Assembly: GCA_037045185.1 (NCBI GenBank)
Contig: JBAOHQ010000004.1
Coordinates: 620,001-684,000, forward strand
Source: JAKOUY01 sp037045185
GTDB lineage: Bacteria > Actinomycetota > Acidimicrobiia > Acidimicrobiales > Ilumatobacteraceae
Length of the DNA: 64,000 nt
Direction: 5' to 3'
Positions 11,476 through 19,861 of this stretch are shown piece by piece. Both the position numbers and the translations under genes were made by a program. The number at the start of each line of letters is the position of its first letter. Positions within the stretch are counted from its first letter, which is position 1. The notes beneath the pieces were generated by a model that was not told the DNA's origin, made no database searches, and was given only the letters and a program-made list of their open reading frames with translations.

Positions 11476-12678
11476 ATGACCAAACCGTTGGCCGGCGTGA
11501 AGGTGGTGGAGTTCGCCGAGCACGGCTTCGTCCCGGCGGCGGCCGCCGCGCTGACCGATTGGGGCGCCGACGTCGTCAAGATCGAACGGCTCAGCGGTGA
11601 CGCGATGCGCACGATCATCTCCAGCGGTCTGGTGGCCAGCGACGACGGGTACGACTACTTGTTCGAGATCTTCAACCGCAACAAGCGCTGCATTGCCTTG
11701 GACGTCGAAGCGCCGTCCGGGCGTGCCGTGTTCGAGCGACTGATCGCCTGGGCCGATGTGTACATCACCAACCAGTTGCCGCGGGTGCGCCGCAAACTGC
11801 GCACGGAGCCCGACGACCTGCTGGCGATCAACCCGCGGCTGGTGTTCGCCCGCGGGTCCGGCCAGGGCCAGCGCGGCGTCGACGCCGAGGCCGGGGGCTT
11901 CGACAGCGTCTCCTACTGGGCGCGGGGGAGCGCCGGGCACTCGCTGACCCCGCCCGGCTCGCCCAAGCCGATCGTCGCCCGGGCGGCGATGGGCGACATC
12001 CCCTCGGGGATGTTCCTGGCCGGGGGCGTCTGCGCCGCCCTGGTCCACGTGGCCCGCACCGGCCGGGGCACCGTGGTGGACACGTCCCTGCTCAACGCGG
12101 CGACGTGTGTCCTGGCCCCGGACATGGCCTACACGTCGCTGTTCGGTGGCCAGCTGCCCACGTCGGACGACTCGATGCTGAGCCCGATCACCCAGACGTA
12201 CCGAACCATCGACGGAAGGTTCGTGCAGCTGATGATGATCGACGACGTGCGCTACTGGGAACCCGCCTGCCGGGCACTGGGCGTGGAGGATCTGTGCGAG
12301 TCGCACCCCGATCCCGAGTCACGGCGTGTCGGCCGCCTGGACCTCACCGCCCGCCTCCGCCAGCGGGTGGGGGAGATGACGCTGGCCGAGTTGGAGGCCG
12401 CCCTGCGCGCCGAGGGCTGCATCTACTCGCGGTTCCAGACCCCGGCAGAGGTGCTCGAGGACCCGGCCGTGGTGGACAACGGGTACGTGATGGCCCATCC
12501 GGTGAAGGAGGGCCTCCGGGTGTCGGCCGCCCCGTCGCAGTTCGACGACGAACTCCCGGCGATGACCCGCCCGGCGCCCGGTCTGGGCGAGCACAGCCGG
12601 GAGGTGCTGGCCGAGATCGGTCTCGGCCAGGACGAGGTCGACCGGCTGGTGGCCGACGGGGTGGTCCGGACGGGCTGA
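11476..12678 (+). CDS. CaiB/BaiF family III CoA-transferase
   Basis: 400 residues. The N-terminal LAGVKVVEFAEHGFVPAA and ALTDWGADVVKIE blocks, the FNRNKRCIALD segment, and the GD pair in AAMGDIPSGMFLA (the likely catalytic Asp of the covalent CoA-ester mechanism) define a class III CoA-transferase. It moves CoA between a donor thioester and a carboxylic acid, which commonly activates acids for beta-oxidation-type catabolism. ATG 11476 was chosen because homology starts there. It stands alone, with a VOC protein gene convergent downstream. Confidence 0.9.
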   Translation: MTKPLAGVKVVEFAEHGFVPAAAAALTDWGADVVKIERLSGDAMRTIISSGLVASDDGYDYLFEIFNRNKRCIALDVEAPSGRAVFERLIAWADVYITNQLPRVRRKLRTEPDDLLAINPRLVFARGSGQGQRGVDAEAGGFDSVSYWARGSAGHSLTPPGSPKPIVARAAMGDIPSGMFLAGGVCAALVHVARTGRGTVVDTSLLNAATCVLAPDMAYTSLFGGQLPTSDDSMLSPITQTYRTIDGRFVQLMMIDDVRYWEPACRALGVEDLCESHPDPESRRVGRLDLTARLRQRVGEMTLAELEAALRAEGCIYSRFQTPAEVLEDPAVVDNGYVMAHPVKEGLRVSAAPSQFDDELPAMTRPAPGLGEHSREVLAEIGLGQDEVDRLVADGVVRTG

Positions 12679-12706
12679 GCGGCGGCGTCGTCCGGGTCTG
12701 GTGTGC

Positions 12707-13477
12707 TCAGGCCTCGGCGAAGCGGAGGATGGCGAAGATCGCCCCCTGGTTGTCCTCGACCACCGCGAACCGCCCGGGCGGGATGTCCATCGGCGGCATC
12801 TTCACCGATCCCCCGAGGGACGTGATCCGCTCGCAGGTGGCGTCGGCATCGGCCACCCGGAAGTACACCAGCCAGTGGTTGGGGATCTCCGCCGGCCAGT
12901 TCTCGTCCATGCGCATCATCCCGCCGATCGAGGCCCCGCCGAGCTGCCACTCGGTGTAGTCCATCTGACCGTCGTCGGACCGTTGCGCGCCCCAGCCGAA
13001 CACCGCCTCGTAGAACTCCACGGCTGCGTCACCGGCGCGGGTCGTCAGTTCGTTCCAGCACAACGTGTTGACCTCGTTGACGATCTCCGACCCGATGCTG
13101 GCGCCCGGTTGCCAGCAGGCGAATGCCGCGCCGCCGTTGTCCGTCGCCACCAGCATCCGCCCGGCGTCCATCACGTCCATCGGCGCCATCAACACCTGAC
13201 CACCGGCGGCGGGGATCTGTTCGGCGGTGCGGTCGACCTCGGCGACGGTGATGTAGGTGGTCCACCACGCCGGCATGTTCTCGTTCATCTGCGGGCCGAT
13301 ACCGCACACGGCGCGGCCGTCGAGGCGAGCCATCCGGTAGTGACCGGCCTGCTCACCGAGGTCCTCGATGTCCCAGCCGAACACCGCCGCGTAGAAGTCG
13401 GCTGCGGCCTGGGGGTCTGGGGTACCGAGATCAACCCACGAGGGTGTCCCCGGCTCGTACTGGTGCATAACCGGCAT
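12707..13477 (-). CDS. Two-domain glyoxalase/VOC protein
   Basis: About 256 residues made of two vicinal-oxygen-chelate modules. Each begins with a W-DL/NEL strand (SWVDLGTPDPQAAADFYAAV; CWNELTTRAGDAAVEFYEAV) followed by FGW and ends with a G-G-S/Q-V-x-M-P/A-P-M-D/DI motif. This arrangement is like the actinobacterial CFP32-type hydroxylase/glyoxalase family. ATG 13477 is preceded by AAGGAGG at 4 bases; the ATG at 13468 has spacing 13. It is divergent from the LLM gene at 13567, and the 89-bp gap probably holds both promoters. No substrate can be assigned. Confidence 0.85.
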   Translation of the reverse strand: MPVMHQYEPGTPSWVDLGTPDPQAAADFYAAVFGWDIEDLGEQAGHYRMARLDGRAVCGIGPQMNENMPAWWTTYITVAEVDRTAEQIPAAGGQVLMAPMDVMDAGRMLVATDNGGAAFACWQPGASIGSEIVNEVNTLCWNELTTRAGDAAVEFYEAVFGWGAQRSDDGQMDYTEWQLGGASIGGMMRMDENWPAEIPNHWLVYFRVADADATCERITSLGGSVKMPPMDIPPGRFAVVEDNQGAIFAILRFAEA

Positions 13478-13566
13478 TCGGCCTCCTTGGTGGCGGGCAA
13501 CAATGTTGCTGAAGAACACGGCGTTGAAGCCGTACCGTACCCCTGAACAGAATCGAGGTCCTCGCG

Positions 13567-14337
13567 ATGACTCACCCCGTGCGCATTGCCGTCCAACTCC
13601 ACCCGCAACACGCCGAGTACCGCCAGATCCGTGATGCGGTGCACCGCGCCGAGGACATCGGCGTCGACATCGTCTTCAACTGGGATCACTTCTACCCGCT
13701 GTACGGCGAACCCGACGGCAAGCACTTCGAGTGCTGGTCGATGCTGGCCGCCTGGGCCGAGCAGACCGAACGGGTCGAGCTGGGAGCGCTGGTGACGTGC
13801 AATTCGTACCGCAACCCGGAGCTGCTGGCCGACATGGCCAGGACGGTCGACCACATCAGCAACGGGCGCTTGATCCTCGGTATCGGCTCGGGCTGGTTCG
13901 AGCGGGACTACAGCGAGTACGGCTACGTCTTCGGCACCGCCGGCGGCCGGCTCGACGCGCTCGGCGAGGCGTTGGCGCGCATCGAGTCCCGCTGGGCGGC
14001 CCTCAACCCGGCGCCCACCCGCCGGATCCCGGTGCTGATCGGTGGCGGGGGAGAGCGCAAGACGCTGCGCCACGTGGCTGCCCACGCCACCATCTGGCAC
14101 AGCTTCGCCGACGCCGACACCCTGGCGCGCAAGAGCGAGATCCTCGAACGACACTGTGCCGACCTCGGCCGGTCACCGGCAGAGATCGAGCGCTCCGTGG
14201 CCGTCGACCGCGGGCCCGCCGACCTCGCCGCCGACCTGGTGGCCGCCGGTGCGACGCTGTTCACGATCGGCGTCAACGGCCCGGACTACGACCTCGGCCT
14301 CGCCTCCGAGTGGATCGCCTGGCGCAACGCGCAGTAG
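13567..14337 (+). CDS. LLM-class F420/flavin-dependent oxidoreductase
   Basis: 256-residue TIM-barrel enzyme of the luciferase-like monooxygenase superfamily. Typical elements are VFNWDHFYPLYG, the strand VELGALVTCNSYRNPELLADMARTVD, and GRLILGIGSGWFERDY. The F420-using branch is common in actinobacteria and fits the short length, but FMN use cannot be excluded. It is bounded upstream by a divergent VOC gene and downstream by the first pair of REP-like palindromes. Confidence 0.8.
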   Translation: MTHPVRIAVQLHPQHAEYRQIRDAVHRAEDIGVDIVFNWDHFYPLYGEPDGKHFECWSMLAAWAEQTERVELGALVTCNSYRNPELLADMARTVDHISNGRLILGIGSGWFERDYSEYGYVFGTAGGRLDALGEALARIESRWAALNPAPTRRIPVLIGGGGERKTLRHVAAHATIWHSFADADTLARKSEILERHCADLGRSPAEIERSVAVDRGPADLAADLVAAGATLFTIGVNGPDYDLGLASEWIAWRNAQ

Positions 14338-14359
14338 TCGCGCCCGCCCCCGCCCCGCA

Positions 14360-14399
14360 TGGGCGCGAAAACTTCAGGTATCCGTAGTCTTCGCGCCCA
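14360..14399. repeat. REP-like palindrome, copy 1
   Basis: 40-bp element with perfect 10-bp outer arms TGGGCGCGAA / TTCGCGCCCA around an inner ACTTCAGGTATCCGTAGT core. It is identical to copy 2 (62 bp further on) and about 85% identical to copies 3 and 4 at 40.5 kb. Lies between convergent genes. Confidence 0.85.
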
Positions 14400-14421
14400 A
14401 GCCGGGGCCCGCCCGCCTGCA

Positions 14422-14461
14422 TGGGCGCGAAAACTTCAGGTATCCGTAGTCTTCGCGCCCA
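14422..14461. repeat. REP-like palindrome, copy 2
   Basis: Second 40-bp copy, identical to copy 1. Its left half forms the 3' end and stop codon of the molybdopterin oxidoreductase gene on the minus strand, so insertion or recombination of the repeat has replaced that gene's natural end. Confidence 0.85.
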
Positions 14462-16503
14462 TGCGGGGGTGGATGGCGACGAGGGTGTCGCTGTAGGCCA
14501 CGCCGCCGCCCCACTCGGTGAGGGTGTCGTTGGTCAGTGAGTTGGCCACCTGGCCGTTGGTGTGGTGCGCTCCCCACCAGCCCCACGGGATCGAGACCAC
14601 CCCGGGGCGAACCCGTGCGCTGACCCGCACGGGCACCTCGACGCGGCCGGCGTCGTTGAACACATCGACGATGTCGCCGTCGCCGACCCCCAGCGCCCCG
14701 GCGTCGTCGGCACAGACCTCGACGAACGGGCCACCCTCGCGGCCGCCGTGGTTGGGGAGGTGCGAGTAGCCCGAGTTCAAGAACCGCTGATGGTGCTTCG
14801 GGGTGAGCAGCTGGAACGGGAATCGGCCCGCGAGCGGGGTGCCAGGGCCCTGGACGGCCGGCACATACGTGGGCAACGCCGGTTGGCCCATGGCGGCGAG
14901 GGTGTGGCTGACGAACTCCACCTTGCCCGACGCCGTCGGGAAACGACCGTCGGCGTACGGCCTGCCGTCGGTCGGGTACGCCGCTTTCACCCACCCATTG
15001 CGGCGGAGCTCGTCCGAGGTCCACCGACGGAAGCATCGTGGCCAGCGCGCTGTGGTCGTCCTCGAACAGGCTGGGGTCGGTCATGCCCATCGCGCCGGCG
15101 AGGCGGCGGTGCAGTTCGCTGTTGGACACGGACTCGCCGACTGGGTCGATCGCCGGCTCGTTCCACCCCAGCCACAGGTGGCCCCACGCCGGGGTCACGT
15201 CCACCGACTCGATCTGTGTCGTGGCCGGCAGGACGATGTCGGCGTAGCGGGCCGTGTCGGTGACGAACTGCTCGTGGACCACCGTGAACAGGTCCTCACG
15301 CAGCAGGCCGCGGCGAATCGACTCGACGTTCGGTGTGGAGACCATCGGGTTGGCGTTCCACACGAGCAGGGCGGAGATGGGCGGGTCGAGCGTGGCATCG
15401 GTGAGCAGCCGGCCAAGGTGGCTCATGTTCAGCTGCCGCGGTCGGCCGTTCGGGGCCAGGTCCGCCCGGGTGGCGGCGGCCCAGTCGATCAGTGGGTCCT
15501 GCCAGGAACCGACGCTGCGCGCCAGGCCACCGCCGCGGTCACGCCACGCACCCACCAGCGCCGGGAGGCAGGCCAGGGTTCGGTAGAACATCGCCCCGTT
15601 CTCGTGGTGCTCCCCACCGATCAGGGTGCGGATGGCGGCCGGGCGGACCGTGCCGTACTCCGTGGCGAGGCGCTCGATGTCGGCGGCCTCGATCCCGCAG
15701 ATCGCCGCGGCCCGCGCCGGGGTCCACGAGGCGACGTGGGCGGCGAGCTCGTCGAACCCCAGCGTGTGGGCATCGATCCACGGCTGGTCCACCAGCGCGT
15801 CGCGGATCAGGACGTGCATCAGGGCCAGACACAACGCCGTGTCGGTACCGGGCAGGGGTTGCAGGAACCAGTCGGCGGCGTCGGCGGTGACCGTGCGCAA
15901 GGGATCGATGACGATCAGCCGGGCGCCGTCGGCCCGGGCGGCGTCGATGGTGGGCCACAGGTGGCGATTGGTCAGGCGGGTGTTCGACGCCCAGATGATG
16001 ATCAGCTTGGAATGTCGCAACTCGAGGGGATCGAGGCACAACCCGGTGCCCATGGTCATCGACACGCCGGCCCCCACGGTGGGCCCGCACAGGGCCCGGA
16101 TCAGGCCGCTCCCACCCAGCGCGTTCCAGAACCGGTGGGGGAACGCTGTCGCCAGGAGGCTCTGGTTGCCGGCGTCGCTGTACGGCACGATCGATTCGGC
16201 GCCGTGACGCTCGGCGGCGTCGTGGAACCGCCCGGCGATGACCCCGAGGGCCTCGCTCCAGGTGATCGGCTCGAACCTGCCTTCGCCTTTGGCCCCGACG
16301 CGCCGCAGCGGCGCCAGCACCCGCTCGGGCGCGTAGACGCGGTCGAGGAACCGGTTCACCTTCGGGCACAGCTCGCCGGCGCTGTACGGGTGGTCGTCGT
16401 TGCCGCGCATCTGCACGGCACGACCGTCGGCCACCGTGACCTCCCATCCGCAGCTGTCGGGGCAATCGTGGTGGCAGGTTCCGTGCACCGTGTTCGTGGC
16501 CAT
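14436..16503 (-). CDS. Molybdopterin (bis-MGD) oxidoreductase, frame-disrupted
   Basis: About 690 residues from ATG 16503. The N-terminus has the [4Fe-4S] pattern CHHDCPDSCGW ... GELCPKVNRF, followed by molybdopterin-binding blocks (WASNTRLTNRHLWP, LLVWNANPMVSTPN) and the C-terminal MGD-binding domain (LLTPKHHQRFLNS...). The frame changes near 15,025 (TSDELRRNGWVKAAYPTD continues in a second frame); both sides are well conserved, suggesting a single indel. The last codons MGAKTTDT come from a REP-like repeat. It is a DMSO-reductase family enzyme, related to dehydrogenases or thiosulfate/polysulfide-type reductases. No electron-transfer subunits are adjacent. No signal for Tat export was seen. 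Confidence 0.8.
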
Positions 16504-16606
16504 CGGCCCATCGTACGAAGCCGGTACCGAGCACGTCGGCGGGTTTGCCGACAGATGTCGTGCACATCCGGTCAACCTCCGAAGTGGTCGGGTACGGTGG
16601 CCGGCG

Positions 16607-16798
16607 ATGTCCGATCTCGTGCAGCTGACCTGTCCGCGGTGCGGACTCCAGGGGACGCAGCGGTTCTACGGTCCCTGCGCGCTGTGCCGTGAGCAGTTGC
16701 GAGCCCAGTTCGACGGCCTCGCCCGACACATGGAGGCCGCCGAGTACGTGCCGAAGATGAACGTCACGCCGAACGCCGTCGCCCAGAAGGACGACTGA
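16607..16798 (+). CDS. Small zinc-ribbon protein
   Basis: 63 residues starting at ATG 16607. CPRCG ... GPCALCREQ forms two CxxC knuckles of a zinc ribbon, followed by a short helical tail. It is divergent from the molybdopterin oxidoreductase, separated by a 103-bp promoter gap. Small actinobacterial zinc ribbons of this kind are conserved but uncharacterised; a nucleic-acid or protein-binding role is inference. Confidence 0.6.
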   Translation: MSDLVQLTCPRCGLQGTQRFYGPCALCREQLRAQFDGLARHMEAAEYVPKMNVTPNAVAQKDD

Positions 16799-16936
16799 CC
16801 GGCAGCACACCGCTACCCGCTGTGACCAGGTGCGGGGCCGTTGTTCACCCAGGGTTCGCCGCTCTGCCAGACTGTCGCAACCACGCGGTTGGGGGAGTTC
16901 CATACCGTGTCGGCGTCATCCACAATGAGGAGCAAC

Positions 16937-18076
16937 ATGAAGCGTACGTACGTGACCCGGACGTTGGCTGCCACCGCAGTCATCGCCGCCAGCTTTGCCG
17001 CAACGTCAGCCAGCGCCACCACGCCGCCGGCTGGAAGCGCTGCTCCGGCCGCCGCGCCGGCGGTGCCGCAGGAGTTGATCGATGCCTGCAAGGCGGAGAA
17101 GAAGGTCAACCTGATCGCCCTGCCCGACGAGTGGGCCAACTACAAGGGCATCCTGCAATCGTTCCGTGACAAGTACCCCGGCGTCGAGAACCCGGTTGCC
17201 AGCCCGGACATCTCCAGCCAGGAAGAGCTCGACGCGATCAACAACCTGAAGGGTCAGGCCGACATGCCTGACAACATCGACGTCAGCCCGGCCAAGGCCG
17301 CCGACGCGATCACCCAGGGTCTGTGGGAGCCGTACAAGCCGTCGTCGTGGGATCAGATCCCCGACAACCTGAAGGACCCGGCAAACAACTGGATCGCTGC
17401 CTACTACGGCGTGATGGCCATCACCACCAACACCAGCATCGTCAAGGAAGCCCCGAAGACCTGGGCCGACCTCAAGGATCCGAAGTACAAGGGCCAGGTG
17501 GCGTTGAACGGTGATCCCACCAAGGCCGGTTCGGCCTTCGCTGCGGTGATGGCCGCCTCTCTGGCCAACGGCGGCTCGGCCGACGACATCATGCCCGGCA
17601 TCCAGTACTTCGCCGATCTGAAGAAGAGCGGCAACCTGATCCCCACCGAGGTCACCAAGCAGACCGTGCTCAGCGGCGACACGCCGATCGCCCTGGACTG
17701 GAGCTACAACGTTCCGGGCCTGCGTGCCGATCTGGAGAAGGCCGGTCTCACGGTCGAGACCGCGTTCCCCAGCGACGGCGTCTACGGCGGCTACTACGCC
17801 CAGGGCGTGGTCAAGGGTTCGCCGCATCCGAACTGCGCCAAGCTGTGGGTGGAGCACATCCTCAGTGACGAGGGCGCGCTGGGCTACCTCGAAGGAGGCG
17901 CCATGCCCGCTCGCTACGCGGCCCTGGTGGACAGTGGCAAGATCAGCGCCGACCAGATGGCCAACCTGCCGCCGGCCGACGTGCTGGCCAAGGTCAGCTT
18001 CCTCACCGCCGATCAGGTCGCCAAGGCCAACACCGTGCTCCAGGAGAACTGGGCGAAGATGGTCACCGACGCGTGA
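16937..18076 (+). CDS. ABC transporter substrate-binding protein (family 1, polyamine/iron/phosphonate-like)
   Basis: 379-residue secreted binding protein. The N-terminal signal peptide (MKRTYVTRTLAATAVIAASF then AATSASA) lacks a lipobox cysteine. The body (YYGVMAITTNTSIVKEAPKTWADL, GQVALNGDPTKAGSAFAAV) resembles binding proteins for polyamines, ferric iron or 2-aminoethylphosphonate. The start is supported by GAGGAG 5 bases upstream. It is first in a four-gene importer operon and overlaps the permease start by GTGA, although a strong hairpin lies 57 bases past its stop. The ligand cannot be fixed from sequence alone. Confidence 0.85.
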   Translation: MKRTYVTRTLAATAVIAASFAATSASATTPPAGSAAPAAAPAVPQELIDACKAEKKVNLIALPDEWANYKGILQSFRDKYPGVENPVASPDISSQEELDAINNLKGQADMPDNIDVSPAKAADAITQGLWEPYKPSSWDQIPDNLKDPANNWIAAYYGVMAITTNTSIVKEAPKTWADLKDPKYKGQVALNGDPTKAGSAFAAVMAASLANGGSADDIMPGIQYFADLKKSGNLIPTEVTKQTVLSGDTPIALDWSYNVPGLRADLEKAGLTVETAFPSDGVYGGYYAQGVVKGSPHPNCAKLWVEHILSDEGALGYLEGGAMPARYAALVDSGKISADQMANLPPADVLAKVSFLTADQVAKANTVLQENWAKMVTDA

Positions 18077-19026
18077 GCAACAACTTCGGTGGCACCACCA
18101 TTGGGATGTATGCCACCGTCGATGCGTTGATGGGGGGGCCCGCCGATGGCGGGCCCCCTCCAGTCGCAGCCACTCCACGGAAGGAACGGCGAGGCTGGGC
18201 ATGGCTGGGGTTGATCCCCTTCCTCGCCTTTCTCGTCATCTTCTTGCTACTGCCCACCCTTGGAGTGTTCGACAAGGCGACGCTGACGGCCGGCGGTCAG
18301 CGCACGTTCAAGCCGCTCGGCGACACGATCCGCAAGGAGTCCAAGGCGTTCTGGAACTCCGTGGAGTTGTCGGTCATCTCGGCCTTGGTGGGGACGGTGA
18401 TCGGGGCGATGCTCGCCTACGCGGCTGCCACGGCCAAACGACCGAAGTGGCTGAGGACCCTCGTGACCGCATTCTCCGGCGTGGCCGCGAACATGGGCGG
18501 GGTCGTGCTGGCGTTCATGTTCATCAGCCTGATCGGCCGCCAAGGCCTTGCCACCAAGATGATGAAGTGGGCCGGCTGGGACCTCTATTCGGGAACCTTC
18601 GACCTGTACAAGGTCCCCGGTCTCGTCACGGTGTACACCTACTTCCAGATCCCGCTGATGTTCCTCGTCACGCTGCCGGCGATCGACGGTCTCAAGGAAT
18701 CGTGGCGTGAGGCGTCCTCGAACCTGGGCGGGACCGCCTGGACCTACTGGCGGCGCGTCGGCCTGCCGGTGCTGACGCCCTCGCTGCTTGGTGGCTTCCT
18801 GCTGCTGTTCGCCAACGCGTTCAGCGCCTTCGCCACCGCGTACGCCCTGGGCACCTATCAAGTGGTGATCGTGCCCACCAAGATCTCCGCAAACCTGCAG
18901 GGCGACATCGCCACGCGAAGCCCGGCGCCGTTTGCCCTGGCGACGTGGATGGTGCTGGTGATGGCCCTGACGATGGGCGCGTATCTCGTCCTACGAAGGA
19001 GGGCTGAACGTTGGCGCAAGGCCTAA
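18073..19026 (+). CDS. ABC transporter permease 1
   Basis: Up to 317 residues, six predicted helices, with the EAA-type loop SWREASSNLGGTAWTYWRRVGLPVLTPS that contacts the ATPase. The start is uncertain: GTG 18073 overlaps the preceding stop, but the first 35 residues are low-complexity and are encoded across a 13-bp GC hairpin (18132-18160). ATG codons at 18109 and 18130 are alternatives. It pairs with the permease encoded at 19011 to form the membrane channel of the importer. Confidence 0.85.
   Translation: MSNNFGGTTIGMYATVDALMGGPADGGPPPVAATPRKERRGWAWLGLIPFLAFLVIFLLLPTLGVFDKATLTAGGQRTFKPLGDTIRKESKAFWNSVELSVISALVGTVIGAMLAYAAATAKRPKWLRTLVTAFSGVAANMGGVVLAFMFISLIGRQGLATKMMKWAGWDLYSGTFDLYKVPGLVTVYTYFQIPLMFLVTLPAIDGLKESWREASSNLGGTAWTYWRRVGLPVLTPSLLGGFLLLFANAFSAFATAYALGTYQVVIVPTKISANLQGDIATRSPAPFALATWMVLVMALTMGAYLVLRRRAERWRKA
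18132..18160 (+). terminator. GC hairpin between binding protein and permease
   Basis: Perfect 11-bp stem GGGGGCCCGCC / GGCGGGCCCCC with loop GAT (18134-18158), extendable by two pairs. It sits 57 bases past the binding-protein stop, inside the annotated start of permease 1. No T-run follows. It probably limits read-through or protects the upstream mRNA, so that binding protein exceeds permease; this is inference from its position. Confidence 0.6.
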
Positions 19027-19850
19027 CTGTGCGGCGCCCGCGCGCCCGTGGCGGGCGGATCGTTCCGACCATCGTCCTGGTCGTCTGCGGGCTGTTCTTC
19101 CTCCTGCCCATCCTGGCGGTCGTACGGTTCTCGTTCCAGAACCTGCGCACGTTCCAGCTGCGGTGGAGCAACATCTTCGACCGGTGGTCGCTGGACGGGT
19201 TGCGGACGGCGTTCAAGGAGAAGGAGTTCCTCCCCACGCTGTACCTCAGCCTGCGCCTGGCACTGGGCACGGTGCTGGTCACGATCGCGCTCCTGCTACC
19301 CACCGCGCTGCTGGTGCACATCAAGCTGCCCAGGGCACGCAGCTTCGTCGAGTTCTGCACGCTGTTGCCCTACATGATCCCGCCGATCGCCCTCGTGGCC
19401 GGCGTCGCCGCGTTCTTCCGGCCCAACGCCAAATGGTTCCTCAACAGCGACTACTCGCTGATCCCTTTCTACGTGGTGCTGGCCTTGCCGTTCACGTACC
19501 GCTCGATCGACGCCGGGATCCGGGCCATCGACGTGCGCACCCTCATCGACGCGTCACGCAGCCTTGGGGCCGGGTGGCTCACCACGATGTTTCGCGTGCT
19601 GATCCCCAACCTGCGGATGGCCATCATCGGTGCCAGCTTCCTGACGGCCACCGTCGTGCTGGGTGAGTTCACCATCGCCCAGACCCTGTTGAAGCGAACC
19701 TTTCCGCAGTTCCTCGCCGAGTTCTACACCAACGAGGGCCAGGCGGGCTCGGCGCTGTCGGTGCTGACCCTGCTGGGCACCGTCGCGCTCCTCGGGATCC
19801 TCACTGTTCTCACTCGCAAACGCGGCCAGAAGGCCGCGAGTCTCTACTAG
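19011..19850 (+). CDS. ABC transporter permease 2
   Basis: 279 residues with six helices and the EAA loop DASRSLGAGWLTTMFRVLIPNLRMA. It starts at TTG 19011, placed well downstream of an AAGGAGG site, and overlaps the end of permease 1 by 16 bases. Partner of permease 1 in the heterodimeric channel of the polyamine/iron-type importer. Confidence 0.9.
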   Translation: MAQGLTVRRPRARGGRIVPTIVLVVCGLFFLLPILAVVRFSFQNLRTFQLRWSNIFDRWSLDGLRTAFKEKEFLPTLYLSLRLALGTVLVTIALLLPTALLVHIKLPRARSFVEFCTLLPYMIPPIALVAGVAAFFRPNAKWFLNSDYSLIPFYVVLALPFTYRSIDAGIRAIDVRTLIDASRSLGAGWLTTMFRVLIPNLRMAIIGASFLTATVVLGEFTIAQTLLKRTFPQFLAEFYTNEGQAGSALSVLTLLGTVALLGILTVLTRKRGQKAASLY

Positions 19851-19861
19851 TCAGGTCACCG

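Noticed and set aside
14360..14461. CRISPR-like direct repeats
   Set aside because: Only two units with a 22-bp gap, strongly palindromic, with no array or cas genes; better described as REP-like elements.
15200..16690. Long plus-strand frame opposite the molybdoenzyme
   Set aside because: Low-complexity Arg/Gly/Val translation; shadow of the real minus-strand gene.
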